Positions 12,701 to 24,700 of a DNA stretch of 64,000 nucleotides are shown piece after piece. Each line of letters starts with the position of its first letter. The first letter of the stretch is position 1. Both the position numbers and the translations under genes were made by a program. The DNA lies in NCBI RefSeq assembly GCF_024158745.1, contig NZ_JAMZAW010000001.1:496001-560000 (forward strand), in the 5' to 3' direction. Under the pieces are notes generated by a model, which was not told where the DNA came from, did no database searches, and was given only the letters and a program-made list of their open reading frames with translations. The DNA is from Paenibacillus tyrphae. Its GTDB lineage: Bacteria > Bacillota > Bacilli > Paenibacillales > NBRC-103111.

Positions 12701-15700
12701 AGCACGACGCATCAAATGACAGACTGGCAAACTGCACGACGCGGTCCCGCTCCGTGATTTGCAACGTGTTCGCAAACATCAGCTTCAGGTTGGACAGGCC
12801 GTGGTGCTCGACCATAACCCCTTTCGGCTTGCCCGTCGTTCCCGACGTATAGATCACGTACGCCAAATGATTCGGTCCGACGACCGGCTTCAGATTCGAG
12901 CCGTCTGCGCTGTAAGCCTGCTCGTCGTCCACCGCCACAAACGTCCCGGCAAACGATACGCGTTCCTGCAAATGACGCTGTGTCAGCAGCACTTGCGCAC
13001 CCGAATCCTCCAGCATGTACCGGATGCGGTCCTCCGGATATTCCGGATCGATCGGAATATAGGCACCGCCGGCTTTCATAATCGCCATCATGCCGACGAC
13101 CATCTCCAGCGAGCGCTCGACCATAAGGCCTACCAACTGATCCGGCCGCACTCCGGCATCGCGCAGCGTCCGCGCCAAACGGTTCGCCCGCTCGTTCAGT
13201 TCCCCGTACGTAAGCTGCGATTGCTCGAACACAACCGCCACCGCATTCGGATTGCGCAGCGCTTGCTCTTCGAACAGCCCGTGAATCGTTTGTTCCTGCT
13301 CGTATTCCGCCACCGTATTGTTGAATACGTGGATAATCTCCGCTTTCTCCGCCTCGGTCGTCAGCTCCAGCTCGCTTACGGGAGTGTTCGGGTTCGCCGT
13401 AACCTGTTCGAGCACGTAGACAAGATGCCCCATCAGCCGCTCCATGGCAGACTGCTCGTACACGGACGCATTGTAATCGAAACGGACGACAAGCTCTTCT
13501 CCCGGCATCACGACCAAAGTAAAGTCATAGTTCGTTTGTTCCGCAATGTCGACATCCGTAATCTTAAGCTTTCCGTTCTCGTCGCCGCCCGCCTGCTCGA
13601 TCTGCTCGTCCATCGGGAAGTTCTCGAAGGCCATAATATGGCTGATCAGATCCTGCTTTTGGGCGCTCTGCGCCTGAATTTCGTACAGCGGATAGTAGTC
13701 GTAGCGTCCGGACTCCAAGGCCGCTTCCTGCACGCGCTTCATCACGTCGGCAAAGCTTTGCTCCGCCTCGCAGGAGACGCGGACCGGAATCGTGTTGATG
13801 AATAGCCCAATCATCTCTTCGATGCCCGGAATTTCCGCCGATCTTCCGGAAACGACGCTGCCGAATACCGCATCGTCCGTTCCGTTATACTTCTGCAAAA
13901 TAACGCCCCAAACTGCCTGCATCAACGTATTGACGGTCACCTGATGCTGCTTGGCAATCCGACTCATCCGTTCGGTCAAGCTATTGCCCAGCGGGCGGAG
14001 GACATGGGCTCCCTCGTACTCTCCGTCCTTTTTGTGCAATTTATCTTGAGGCAGCGTCGTCTGGCTGTCGTACCCTGCCAAGTACCCGGACCAATAACGG
14101 GCGGCCGCTTCCACATCCTGTTTCTCCAGCCATTCGATATAGTGGCTGTAGGACGGAGCCGCAGGCCGTTCGGACAGATCGTTGTGCATGTAAGCCTCGT
14201 ACGTGTCGAACAGCTCTTTGGCGATCAGAGGCAAGCACCAGCCGTCCATCAAAATATGATGGAAGCTCCAGAGCACATGGAAGCTTTCTTCCTGCGTACG
14301 GACGACTTTCACCCGCATCAGCGCATCCTGCTCCAGATCGAAGCCGCGGGTTTTGTCCTCGTTCACCAGTTGATCGAGATACTTGCTCCATTCGGCCTCG
14401 GCCAGATGGCGCAGGTCCTCATAAGCAAACTCAACCGGCTTGTAACGGTAGACGATCTGCAGCGGTTCCCCTCTCCAGCCGCTGTGGAAGTTGGTGCGCA
14501 GCACCGCATGCCGCGCCGCCAGCTCGTTCCAGCTGCGGGCGAACAGCTCGATATTCAGAGCGCCCTGAACGTTAAATAGTGTTTGCTCGATATAGGCGCC
14601 GCCATGCCGGTTCAGGGTGTTGTGGAACCACATCCCTTTTTGCATCGGCGTAAGCGCATAGATGTTCTCGATGTCCCCGATCTGCTGCGTTTGGCCGGAA
14701 ATTTGCTCAAGCTCCTCCACGCTCAGGCCTTTGAACTGAACGTCGCTCGGCGTCAATTCCGCCCGCTCTTTCGAAACGCAGTGAGCGATGAGGTCGCGCA
14801 GGCTTTCCTGAAGCGAAGCGGCCAGACGCTCCATCGTCTCCCGGCGGTATTCCTTGCCGTTGTAGCTCAGTTCAAGCGACAGCGTTCCGTCTGCAATCAT
14901 GCCATTGATATCCAGCGCGAAGCTTCGCTTTTGACGGTCGCTCGACTGCTTGCCGCCCGTATGCGCCGATACCCCGATGTCGCTGTTTTGCAGATCCTGA
15001 TCGAATTGTCCGAGATAGTTGAAGCTGACTTCCGGCTCCGCGCCCCACGCGATATCGTCCTTGGCTTCGGACAAGTACCGGCCTATGCCGTAGCCGATCC
15101 CTTTATTCGGGATTTGACGCAGGTCTTCTTTCGTTTTCTTGAGCAGATAGGACAGGTCTTTGCCTTGCTCCAGCTCAAGCACAACCGGATATTTGCTCGT
15201 AAACCAGCCTACGGTGCGGGTAATGTCGATATCCGTCATGATGGACTCCCGGCCGTGGCCTTCCAGGTTCACCAGCACCCGGTCGAGACCGCTCCATTTC
15301 TGTACGGCCAGCCCCAACGCCGTCAACAAAATATCGGTGATTTCGGTGTTATACGCGCGATGGACGCCCTTCAACAACTGCTCCGTTTCTTCGCGGGCCC
15401 ACTCTACCGAAATGGATTCGCTATCCTGCTGCAAGGAAGCGTCCACCTGCTCGTCCTTAGGCAGCGGCTGCACCTTCGTTTGCGCGATGCGCTGCCAATA
15501 GGCCAGCTCGCGGTCCATAACCGGACTTTGCGCATACGCCGCAAGCTGCTCGGACCAAGTGCGGTACGCATCCGTTTTCGCAGGCAGACGAAGCTCTTCT
15601 CCCTTAACGGTCTGCTCGTAGGCGATGGCGAGATCCTCCAGCAAAATGCGCCACGATACGCCATCTACCACTCCATGATGGATGGCGATCAGCAGATGGT

Positions 15701-18700
15701 CGCCATCTGCGCATTGGAACAGCCCCGCTTTGACAAGCGGTCCCGCTTCCAGATCGATGCTGCCCTGGATTTCGTTCGCTTTGGCTTCGACCGCTTCCGC
15801 GGACGCCTCGACCCCTTTGAGATCGACCACTTCCAGACCGTAAAGCTCGCCGTCTCCGACCACCCGGTTCCATGCAATGTAGCCGTTCCCGGACTTGCGG
15901 AATACGATGCGCAGCGCATCGTGATGCTCCACAAGCTTCCGAAGCACCTTGCGAATCGCCGCCTCGTCGAAGCCGTCCTTGCGGTGCAGCATGACCGATT
16001 GGTTAAAGTAATGCGGCTCGGCAAACTGCTGCTCGAAGAACCAGTGCTGGATCGGCGTCAGCGCGACATCGCCGCTTACCTCGCCTTGATCGGCCATCCG
16101 CGCCACCGGCCGGATATGCTTGCTCAGCTGCGCGACGGTCGGATATTTGAACAAGTCACGGATTTCCAGCTTGTACCCGGCCTGATGCAGGCGGGACGAA
16201 ACCTGAATCGACTTGATTGAATCTCCGCCGAGCTCGAAGAAGTGATCCGTTGCTCCGACGCGTTCGGCACCCAGCACCGCCTGCCATACGGCGGCGAGCA
16301 CTTTTTCCTCCTCGCTCCGAGGCGCGACGTAGTCGGCTCCCGCCGAAACATTTCCTTGCGGAGCGGGCAGCGCCTTACGGTCGATCTTTCCGTTCGGCGT
16401 CAGCGGCATCCGCTCCAGCTGTACGAAGTGCGACGGGATCATGTATCCCGGCAGCTCGCCGGACAGTTCCCCTCTCAGCTCACCCACCGACAGCGTCCGG
16501 TCGGCTACGAAGTACGCGCACAGTTGCTTCTGTCCGCTTGCGTCGTCGTGAGCGATGACAATCGCTTCCTGAACGGACGCGACTTTCAGCAACTGCTCTT
16601 CGATCTCGCCGAGCTCAATCCGGTAACCGCGGATTTTGACCTGATGGTCGATTCGGCCCAAATACTCGATCGTTCCGTCCGGCAGCCACTTGGCCAAATC
16701 GCCCGTCCGATACATCCGCTCGCCCGGCTCGAACGGATTGTCCACGAATTTCTCCGCCGTCAGGTCGGGACGGTTCAAATAGCCACGCGCCAGACCTACG
16801 CCTGCAACGCACAGCTCGCCGGCCACGCCGACGGGCACCTGTTGATGATGCGCATCGACAATATAAATCCGATGATTGACGACGGGACCTCCGATCGGCA
16901 CCAACTTCAGCTGGCTGACGTCTTCGGTCGAAGGCGTCCAAATGGTCGTGCAGATCGAGTCCTCCGTCGGACCATAGGCGTTGAAATATTTCACTTTGTC
17001 TTTCCACTGCTGTAGCAGCTCCAAGGATGATGCGGAGCCTGCCGTGATCAGCTTTTTGAAGCCCGGCATGTGGTCCGGGTTCAGGTAGACCGCATAGGTC
17101 GGCGGCAGCGTAGCGGTCGTAATGCCGTTATCGCTCATGTACCGCTCGAACCATTGATAATCCAGAATCGTTTCCTTCGTCGGGATGTACAAGGTCGCGC
17201 CGAAGAACAGCGTTTGGAATACTTCCCAGCACGATGCGTCGAACGACAGGCTGGCGAATTGAACGACCCGGTCCTGTCCGGTCATTTGCAAGGTGTTCGC
17301 AAACATCTGCTTTAAACTGCACAGCCCGTGATGCTCGAGCATTACTCCTTTCGGCTTGCCGGTCGTCCCCGACGTATAAATGATGTACGCCAAATCGTTC
17401 GGACCCGCGACGGACTCCAGATTCGAGCCATCTGCGGCGTATGCCTGCTCGTCATCCACCGTGACGACGTTCCCGTCAAACGATACTTGCTCCTGCAAAC
17501 GACGCTGGGCCAGCAGCACTTGCGCGCCCGAGTCCTCCAGCATGTAGCGGATGCGGTCCTCCGGATATTCCGGATCAATCGGCACATAGGCTCCTCCGGC
17601 TTTCAGGACGGCAAACATGCCCACAACCATTTCCAAAGAGCGCTCAAGCATGAGTCCTACAGGCTGATCCTTCCGCACACCCAGAGCCTGCAACGTGCGC
17701 GCCAACCGGTTCGCCCGTTCGTTCAATTCCCGGTACGTCAGCTGCCGGTCTTCGAAGACAACAGCCGGGTGATCCGGCGTGCGCTCCGCCTGTTCCTCGA
17801 ACAATTGGTGGATCGTTTTGTCCGCTTCATAGTCTGCTGCCGTAGCGTTGAACACGTGATGAAGCTGAGCCCGCTCCTCCGCCGTCAGCATCTCCAGCGC
17901 GGCAATCGGCGCTTCCGGAGCCTTTGCGATCGCAGTAAGCAATTGCTCCAAATGCTTCGCCATGCGTTCGATCGTTTCCCGTGCATACAAGGAGGTCGCG
18001 TATTCCAGGTTGCACTCCAGCCCGCTGCCGGTTTCCGTCACGTCCAGCGTCAGATCGAATCTCGCGATCGTATTGCCGCTCGGATACGGAGCCAGCGTAA
18101 GCCCGTCAAGCTGAAGCTCCTCGTTTTCCGTATTTTGCAGAACGAACATCGCGTCGAAAATCGGGTTGCGGCTCAAATCCCGGGGCACCTGCAGCTTCTC
18201 CACCAGTTCCTCAAACGGGTAGCTTTGATGCTCGTAGGCTCCCAGGGTCGTTTCCTTCACTTCGGCCAGGAACGAACGGAACGTTTTCCCGCCGGCCGGA
18301 TAATTGCGGATGGCCAGCGTGTTAACAAACATCCCGATCAGCGGCTGCAGATCTCCGTGCGTTCTTCCCGCAATCGGCGTGCCGATGACGATGTCTTCCT
18401 GACCCGTATATTTTTGCAACATGACGTTGTACGCAGCCAGCAATACCATGTACAGCGTCGCTCCGCTTTCCGCCGCGACCCGCTTCAAGGCCTCGTTCAG
18501 CCCGGCGTCCAGACGGAAGGAAAGCGTGCTTCCCTCGAATTTCCGCACCGCAGGGCGCGGGTAATCCGTCGGCATTTCAAGCACGGGCAATTCGCCACGG
18601 AACATGTCCAGCCAGTAGGCTTCTTGGCGTTTCACCAGCTCCTGCTGCGCTTCGGACTGCTGCCATACCGCAAAGTCCTTGTATTGAATGCGCAGCGGCA

Positions 18701-21700
18701 GCAAGCTTTCCCCGTTGTACAACCGTCCGAACTCTTCGGTCAACACATCCGTCGACATGCCGTCGGAGACGATATGGTGCATATCCAGCAGCAGGATGTG
18801 CCGGTCCTTCGCCAGCTCGACCAAGCCTACGTGCAGGAGCGGCGCCTTCGCCAAGTCAAACGTGCGCACGAATCCGCGTACGATGTCCCCGGCTTCTTCC
18901 TCGCTCGCCCGATAATGCTCGACGGCGAAGTCCACTTCCTTGTACACCCGCTGCACCGGCTCCCCGTTCACCAGCTCGAAGCCCGTGCGCAGCGTCTCGT
19001 GCCGCGCAATCAGCTCACGGAACGCTTCCTCCAATCGGGCGCGGTCCAATGCCCCTTCGAGCACCAGCTCGCCGGTCATATTGTAGCTTTGCTCCGCCCC
19101 TTCCAATTGGTGCAGGATGTAGAGACGCTTCTGCGCAGAAGATACCGGGTAGTACTCCCTTTCCTCGACCGTCGGGATGGAAACGTATGCCTGCTCCTCC
19201 ATCCGGGCAATCGCCTGGGCCATGTCTTCCACCGTCGAGCAGCGGAACACGTCCCGCAGCGGAAGCTCCACGTTCATCTCCTTATGCACCTTGCCGACCA
19301 GCAGCGTCGCGCGCAGGGAATGGCCGCCCAGCTCGAAGAAGTTGTCCTTCATGCCCACCTTCTCCAGCCCCAGCACTTCCTGCCAGATGTCGGCCAGCTT
19401 CTCCTCCTGCGGCGTCCGCGGCGCGACATATTCCACGCCTGTCTGCATGCTCGCATCCGGCGCCGGCAGCGCTTTGCGGTCGATCTTTCCGTTCGCCGTC
19501 AGCGGCAGCTGCTCCAGCTGCATGAAGTACGACGGGATCATGTACCCCGGCAGCTCCTGCGACAGGCTGCTCCGCAGCTCGCTCAGCTTCAGCTCGCTCT
19601 CCGCCGTGAAGTAGGCGCACAGCACTTTCTGGCCTTTTGCATCCTCCCGGACGACGACGACCGCTTCCCCCACGCCTTCCGCTTTCAGCATCTGTGTCTC
19701 GATCTCGCCCGTCTCGATCCGGTACCCCCGGATTTTCGCCTGGTTGTCGATCCGGCCGATGAAGTCCACGTTGCCGTCCGGCATCCACCTTGCCAAGTCG
19801 CCCGTCCGGTACAAACGCTCGCCTTCGACAAACGGGCTGTCCACAAACTTCTCTTCCGTCAGCTCCGGACGGTTCAGGTAGCCTCGCGCCACTCCGATGC
19901 CGCCGATGCACAGCTCGCCCAGTACGCCCACCGGCACCGGATTCAAGTGCGCGTCGACGATGTAGAACTTGGCGTTCAGCGCCGCTTTCCCGATCGGCAC
20001 GTTCCCCGCCTCCGGCAGCTTGTCCAGCGGCTCGTCGTACAAGCTCGAATCGATCGCCGCTTCCGTTACCCCGTAAGCGTTGATAATTCTAAACTGCGAG
20101 CCGAAGCGCTCCTGCAGCACCCGGTAATCCGTCACGCTGCAGCTGTCGGAGCTGGTAATCAGCAGCTCCATCGAGCTCATGTCCAGCCCGTGCTCGGCCA
20201 CATAGTCCATGAACGGCACGATAAGCGCCGGCGTCGATTCGAAGATCGTGATCTTCTCTTCGCTGATCCAGTAGTGCAGACGGGCCGGATCGATCCGGTC
20301 GTCTTTCGGGCAGATAACCATTGTGCCGCCGTTGTACAGCGTCCGCGCGATGTCTCCGACGAACACGTCGAACGAGAAGCTCGCCAGCTGCAGCAGCCGT
20401 ACCGGGAACTGATCCAGACGATACTCCCGGCGGTATCCCGCCGCCGTATTGACCAGGCTGCGGTGCTCGATCATCACGCCCTTCGGACGCCCCGTCGTAC
20501 CCGACGTATAGATCACATAAGCCAGATCGTGCGGCTCGTTCACGTTCGCCACGTTCGACGCGTCTTCGGCATACGCCGCTTCGTCGTCCAGGCAAAGCAC
20601 CGCTTGCAGCGTCGGCTCTCCCTGCACCCATTGCCGTGCGCGTTCCTGCAGATGCGTTTGCGTCAGCAGCACCGAGGCTGCGCTGTCCTCCAGCATGAAC
20701 TGGATGCGGTCGGACGGATAATCCGGGTCCAGCGGCACGTAGGCGCCGCCCGCTTTCCAGACCGCCATAGCGCCGACAAGCAGATCGGTCGAACGGTCGG
20801 CCAAAATGCCCACCAGTTGGTTCGGCTTCACGCCTTGAGCCTGCAGCGTGCGCGCCAAACGGTTCGCCCGTTCGTTCAGCTCCCGGTACGTCAGCCGGTC
20901 GTTTTCGCAGACGACCGCCATTGCCTCCGGCGTACGCTCCGCCTGTTTCTCGAACAGCGCGTGGAACGCTTCGTTCTCCGGCGCATCCGGCGCGGCCGGG
21001 TTGAACACATGCTCGATCTGCGCCTTCTCTTCCGCCGTCAGGATGCCCAGCGACGCGATTTTCACCGCCGGATCGTTCACGATGGCCGCCAGCAATTGCT
21101 CGAAATGCTTCGCCATTCGTTCGATCGTTTCCCGCTTGTACAACGCCGTTGCGTATTCGATCCCGCATAGGAAGCCGTCGCCGCTTTCCATGATGTCCAA
21201 GCTCAGGTCGAATTTCGACGTATGTTCTTCAACCGGGTACGGCGTAAGCTGCAAGCCCGGCAGGTGGAACTCCTTGTTCTCCGTATTTTGCAGAGTAAAC
21301 ATCGTGTCAAAGAGCGGATTGCGGCTCAAGTCGCGGGCCAGCTTCAGCTTGTCCACCAGCTCTTCGAACGGATAATCCTGGCGTTCGAACGCGCCAAGCG
21401 TCGTTTCCTTCACTTCCTCCAAATACGAGAGGAACGTTTTGTCCGCCGCCGGATAGTTGCGGACCGCCAGCGTATTGACGAACATCCCGATCAGCGGCTG
21501 CAGATCGCCGTGCGTTCTTCCCGCAATCGGCGTACCGACGACAACGTCCTCCTGGCCGGTGTACTTTTGCAGCAGGATCGTGTAGGCGGCCAGCAGCACC
21601 ATGTACAGCGTCGCGCCGTTGTCCGCCGCGATCCGCTGCAGGCCTTCCCGTTTCTGCGCATCGAGCTCGAAGCGGAGCGCATTCCCGTCATAGCTCTGCA

Positions 21701-24700
21701 CGGCAGGGCGGGCATAGTCCGTCGGCATTTCGAGCACCGGCAGTTCCCCGCGGAACGCTTCAAGCCAGTAGGACTCCTGGCGCTTCAACTGCTCTTTTTG
21801 CGCTTCGGACTGCTGCCATACGGCGTAATCCTTATACTGGATGCGCAGCGCCGGCAGCTCTTCCCCGCCGTACAGACGGGCGAACTCTTCCACCAGAACG
21901 TCCATGGAAATCCCGTCGGACACGATATGGTGCGTGTCGAACATCAAGAGATGGCGTTCGGGCGCCAGCTCGATCAAGCCTACCCGCAAGAGCGGTGGCT
22001 TTGCCAAGTCGAAGGCGCGGATAAATTGCTTCACCGCTGCGTCGGCTTCTTCCTCGTTCGCCCGGATATGCTCTACCGCAAACTCCACTTCGGGGTAGAT
22101 CCGCTGCATCGGCTCCCCGCCTATCATCTCGAAGGCGGTTCGCAGCGTCTCATGCCGCGCGATCAGTACCCGGAACGCTTCTTCGAGCCGGTTGCGGTCG
22201 AGCGCTCCTTCGAGCAGCGTCACGCCTGGCATGTTGTAGCTTTGCTCGGCCCCTTCCAGCTGATGCAAAATGTAGAGCCGCTTTTGCGCGGACGATAGCG
22301 GATAAACTTCCCGTTCTTCCGCGGCAGGAATCGAGCTGTATGCCTGCTCGCCCATTCCGCTGATGGCCTCGGCCAGCTTTTCGACCGTAGGATACCGGAA
22401 TACGTCCCGCAGCGGCAGGCTGATGTTCAACTCTTTGTGAAGCCGGCTAACCATGGTCGTCGCGCGCAGCGAATGGCCACCAAGCTCGAAGAAACTGTCT
22501 TTGACGCTTATTTTTTCTATCTTAAGAATTTCTTTCCAAATTTTAACGATTCCGGCTTCCAGCTCCGTCCGTGGCTCCACGAACTCCACGCCGGTCTGCA
22601 TGCTTTCTTCCGGCGCAGGCAGCGCTCTGCGGTCGACCTTACCGTTCGTAGTGAGCGGCATCTGTTCCAGCTGCACAAAATAGGACGGAAGCATGTAAGC
22701 AGGCAGCTCCTGTGACAGGGTGCTTCTTACTTCGTTCGCCGGAAGCGAACGATCCGCCACGTAATAAGCGCACAGCTGCTTCTCGCCGTTCGCGCTTTCC
22801 CGTACGACGACCGTTGCCTTCTCGATAGCGTCCAATTTCAGCAGGTGCGCTTCGATTTCGCCAAGCTCAATCCGGAAACCGCGGATTTTCACCTGGTCGT
22901 CGATCCGTCCGACGTACTCAATCGTGCCGTCCGGCAGCCATCTGGCCAGGTCTCCCGTCCGGTACATCCGCTCCCCGGGAACGAACGGATTGTCCGCGAA
23001 CTTCTCCGCCGTCAGGTCAGGACGGTTCAGGTAGCCTCGGGCCAGGCCGTCCCCAGCCACGCATAGCTCACCGGCCACGCCGATCGGCTGCAGCTTGTTT
23101 TGACCATTTACGATATAAATCGCCGTGTTGCTGATCGGGCCTCCGATCGGGACGCTGACAGCCCCGTCTTCGACTTCGTGCACATCGTAGCTCGTCGCAA
23201 AGACCGTGCTCTCCGTCGGGCCGTACACGTGCTTGATTTTCCCCGGCCCCAAATGGCCGAGCGCTTTGCGCACATGGCTGACCGACACGCGTTCCCCGCC
23301 GAACAAAACGGCGCGCGCATGACGCAAGCAATCCGGATTCATATCGGCAAGAACGTTGAAAAACGCGGTCGTAATGAACATCACCGAAATTTGCTGCTCC
23401 TCGATCAGACCGGCCAATTTCGCCACATCCAGCACGGTTTCCTTAGGCACAAGGACCAGCTTGGCTCCGTTCAATAAAGCGCCGAAAATGTCGAAGGTCG
23501 AACCGTCGAAGGAATAGCTCGACAATTGCAGCAGCTTATCCTGCTCGGTAATGTCGACGTAATTCGTATTTTTGACGACGCGAATAATGTTGCGGTGCGT
23601 CGTTAAGTTCCCTTTCGGCTTGCCCGTCGTACCCGACGTGTAGATCACGTAGGTCAAATGCTCCGGACCGTTGACAGGCTCCAGATTGGAGCCGTCCTCA
23701 TGGTAAGCTTCCTCGCCGTCAAGGCGAATCCATGTGCCGGAAAAAGAAACGCGCGTCTGCAGATGCCCTTGCGAAAGCAGCACCTGTGTACCCGAATCCT
23801 CCACCATGTAACGGATGCGCTCTTCCGGATATTCCGGATCGATCGGCACATACGCCCCGCCGGCTTTCAGAATGGCCATAATGCCCACGATCATGTCCAG
23901 CGAACGCTCCACCATAATGCCGACCAGTTGGTCCGCCTGCACGCCTGCGTTCCGCAGCGTTCTTGCCAGGCGGTTGGCGCGCTCGTTCAGCTCGCCGTAC
24001 GTCAGCTGCCGGTCTTCGAAAGCAACCGCCACCGCATCCGGACGGCGCTCCGCCTGCTCCTCGAACAACCGATGGATCGCGGTGTCCCGGGGATAATCCG
24101 TGCCGGTTTGATTGAAGATGTCCAGCAATTGATGCTTCTCGGTCTCCGACAACAGATCGACCTGTCCCAACGCGAGATCCGGCTGGAACAATACGACGGA
24201 AAACAACCGGTTCAAATGGTCGACCGTTTGCGCCATGAACGATTCGGTGTACAGATTCCCGTTATATGTTAAATGGAGTCGGACTGCATCCTTGTCCAAT
24301 TCAAATTCGAATACCGCATCCGAAACCGCGCTTTGCCGATAATCCGTAATATGAAGCTGCTTCAACGCAACAAGCGTGTTGACGACAGGCACGCCGTCCG
24401 CATATTGCAGCTCCAGACGTTCCGCCATCAGGCGAAACGGAACGTTCTGATGGTTAATGGCAGCCGTAACCGAGGTTTTCGCTCCGCCAAGCAAAGCTTT
24501 AAAGGTGCTGTCATCGCGGACTTCTTCCCTGAGAATAACCAATTGGTTGACGGGACGCCGGGCCTCGTTTGGCTTGGTGACGACAGGCATCCCCACCAAA
24601 ATCGAGCTGTTGCTTGTATATTTGTATAGTAAGCTTTGGACTCCCGTCAGCAAAATCATATAGGCGGCCAAAGGCGCGCCTTTGCTCATTTGAACGATCC

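Noticed and set aside
7578..12719. A 1713-codon open frame on the plus strand opposite plpE, and another of 1280 codons at 17328-21170
   Set aside because: They are exact antisense shadows of the NRPS reading frame. Their translations are dominated by Arg, Gln, His and Leu, repeat wherever the NRPS modules repeat, and show no domain.
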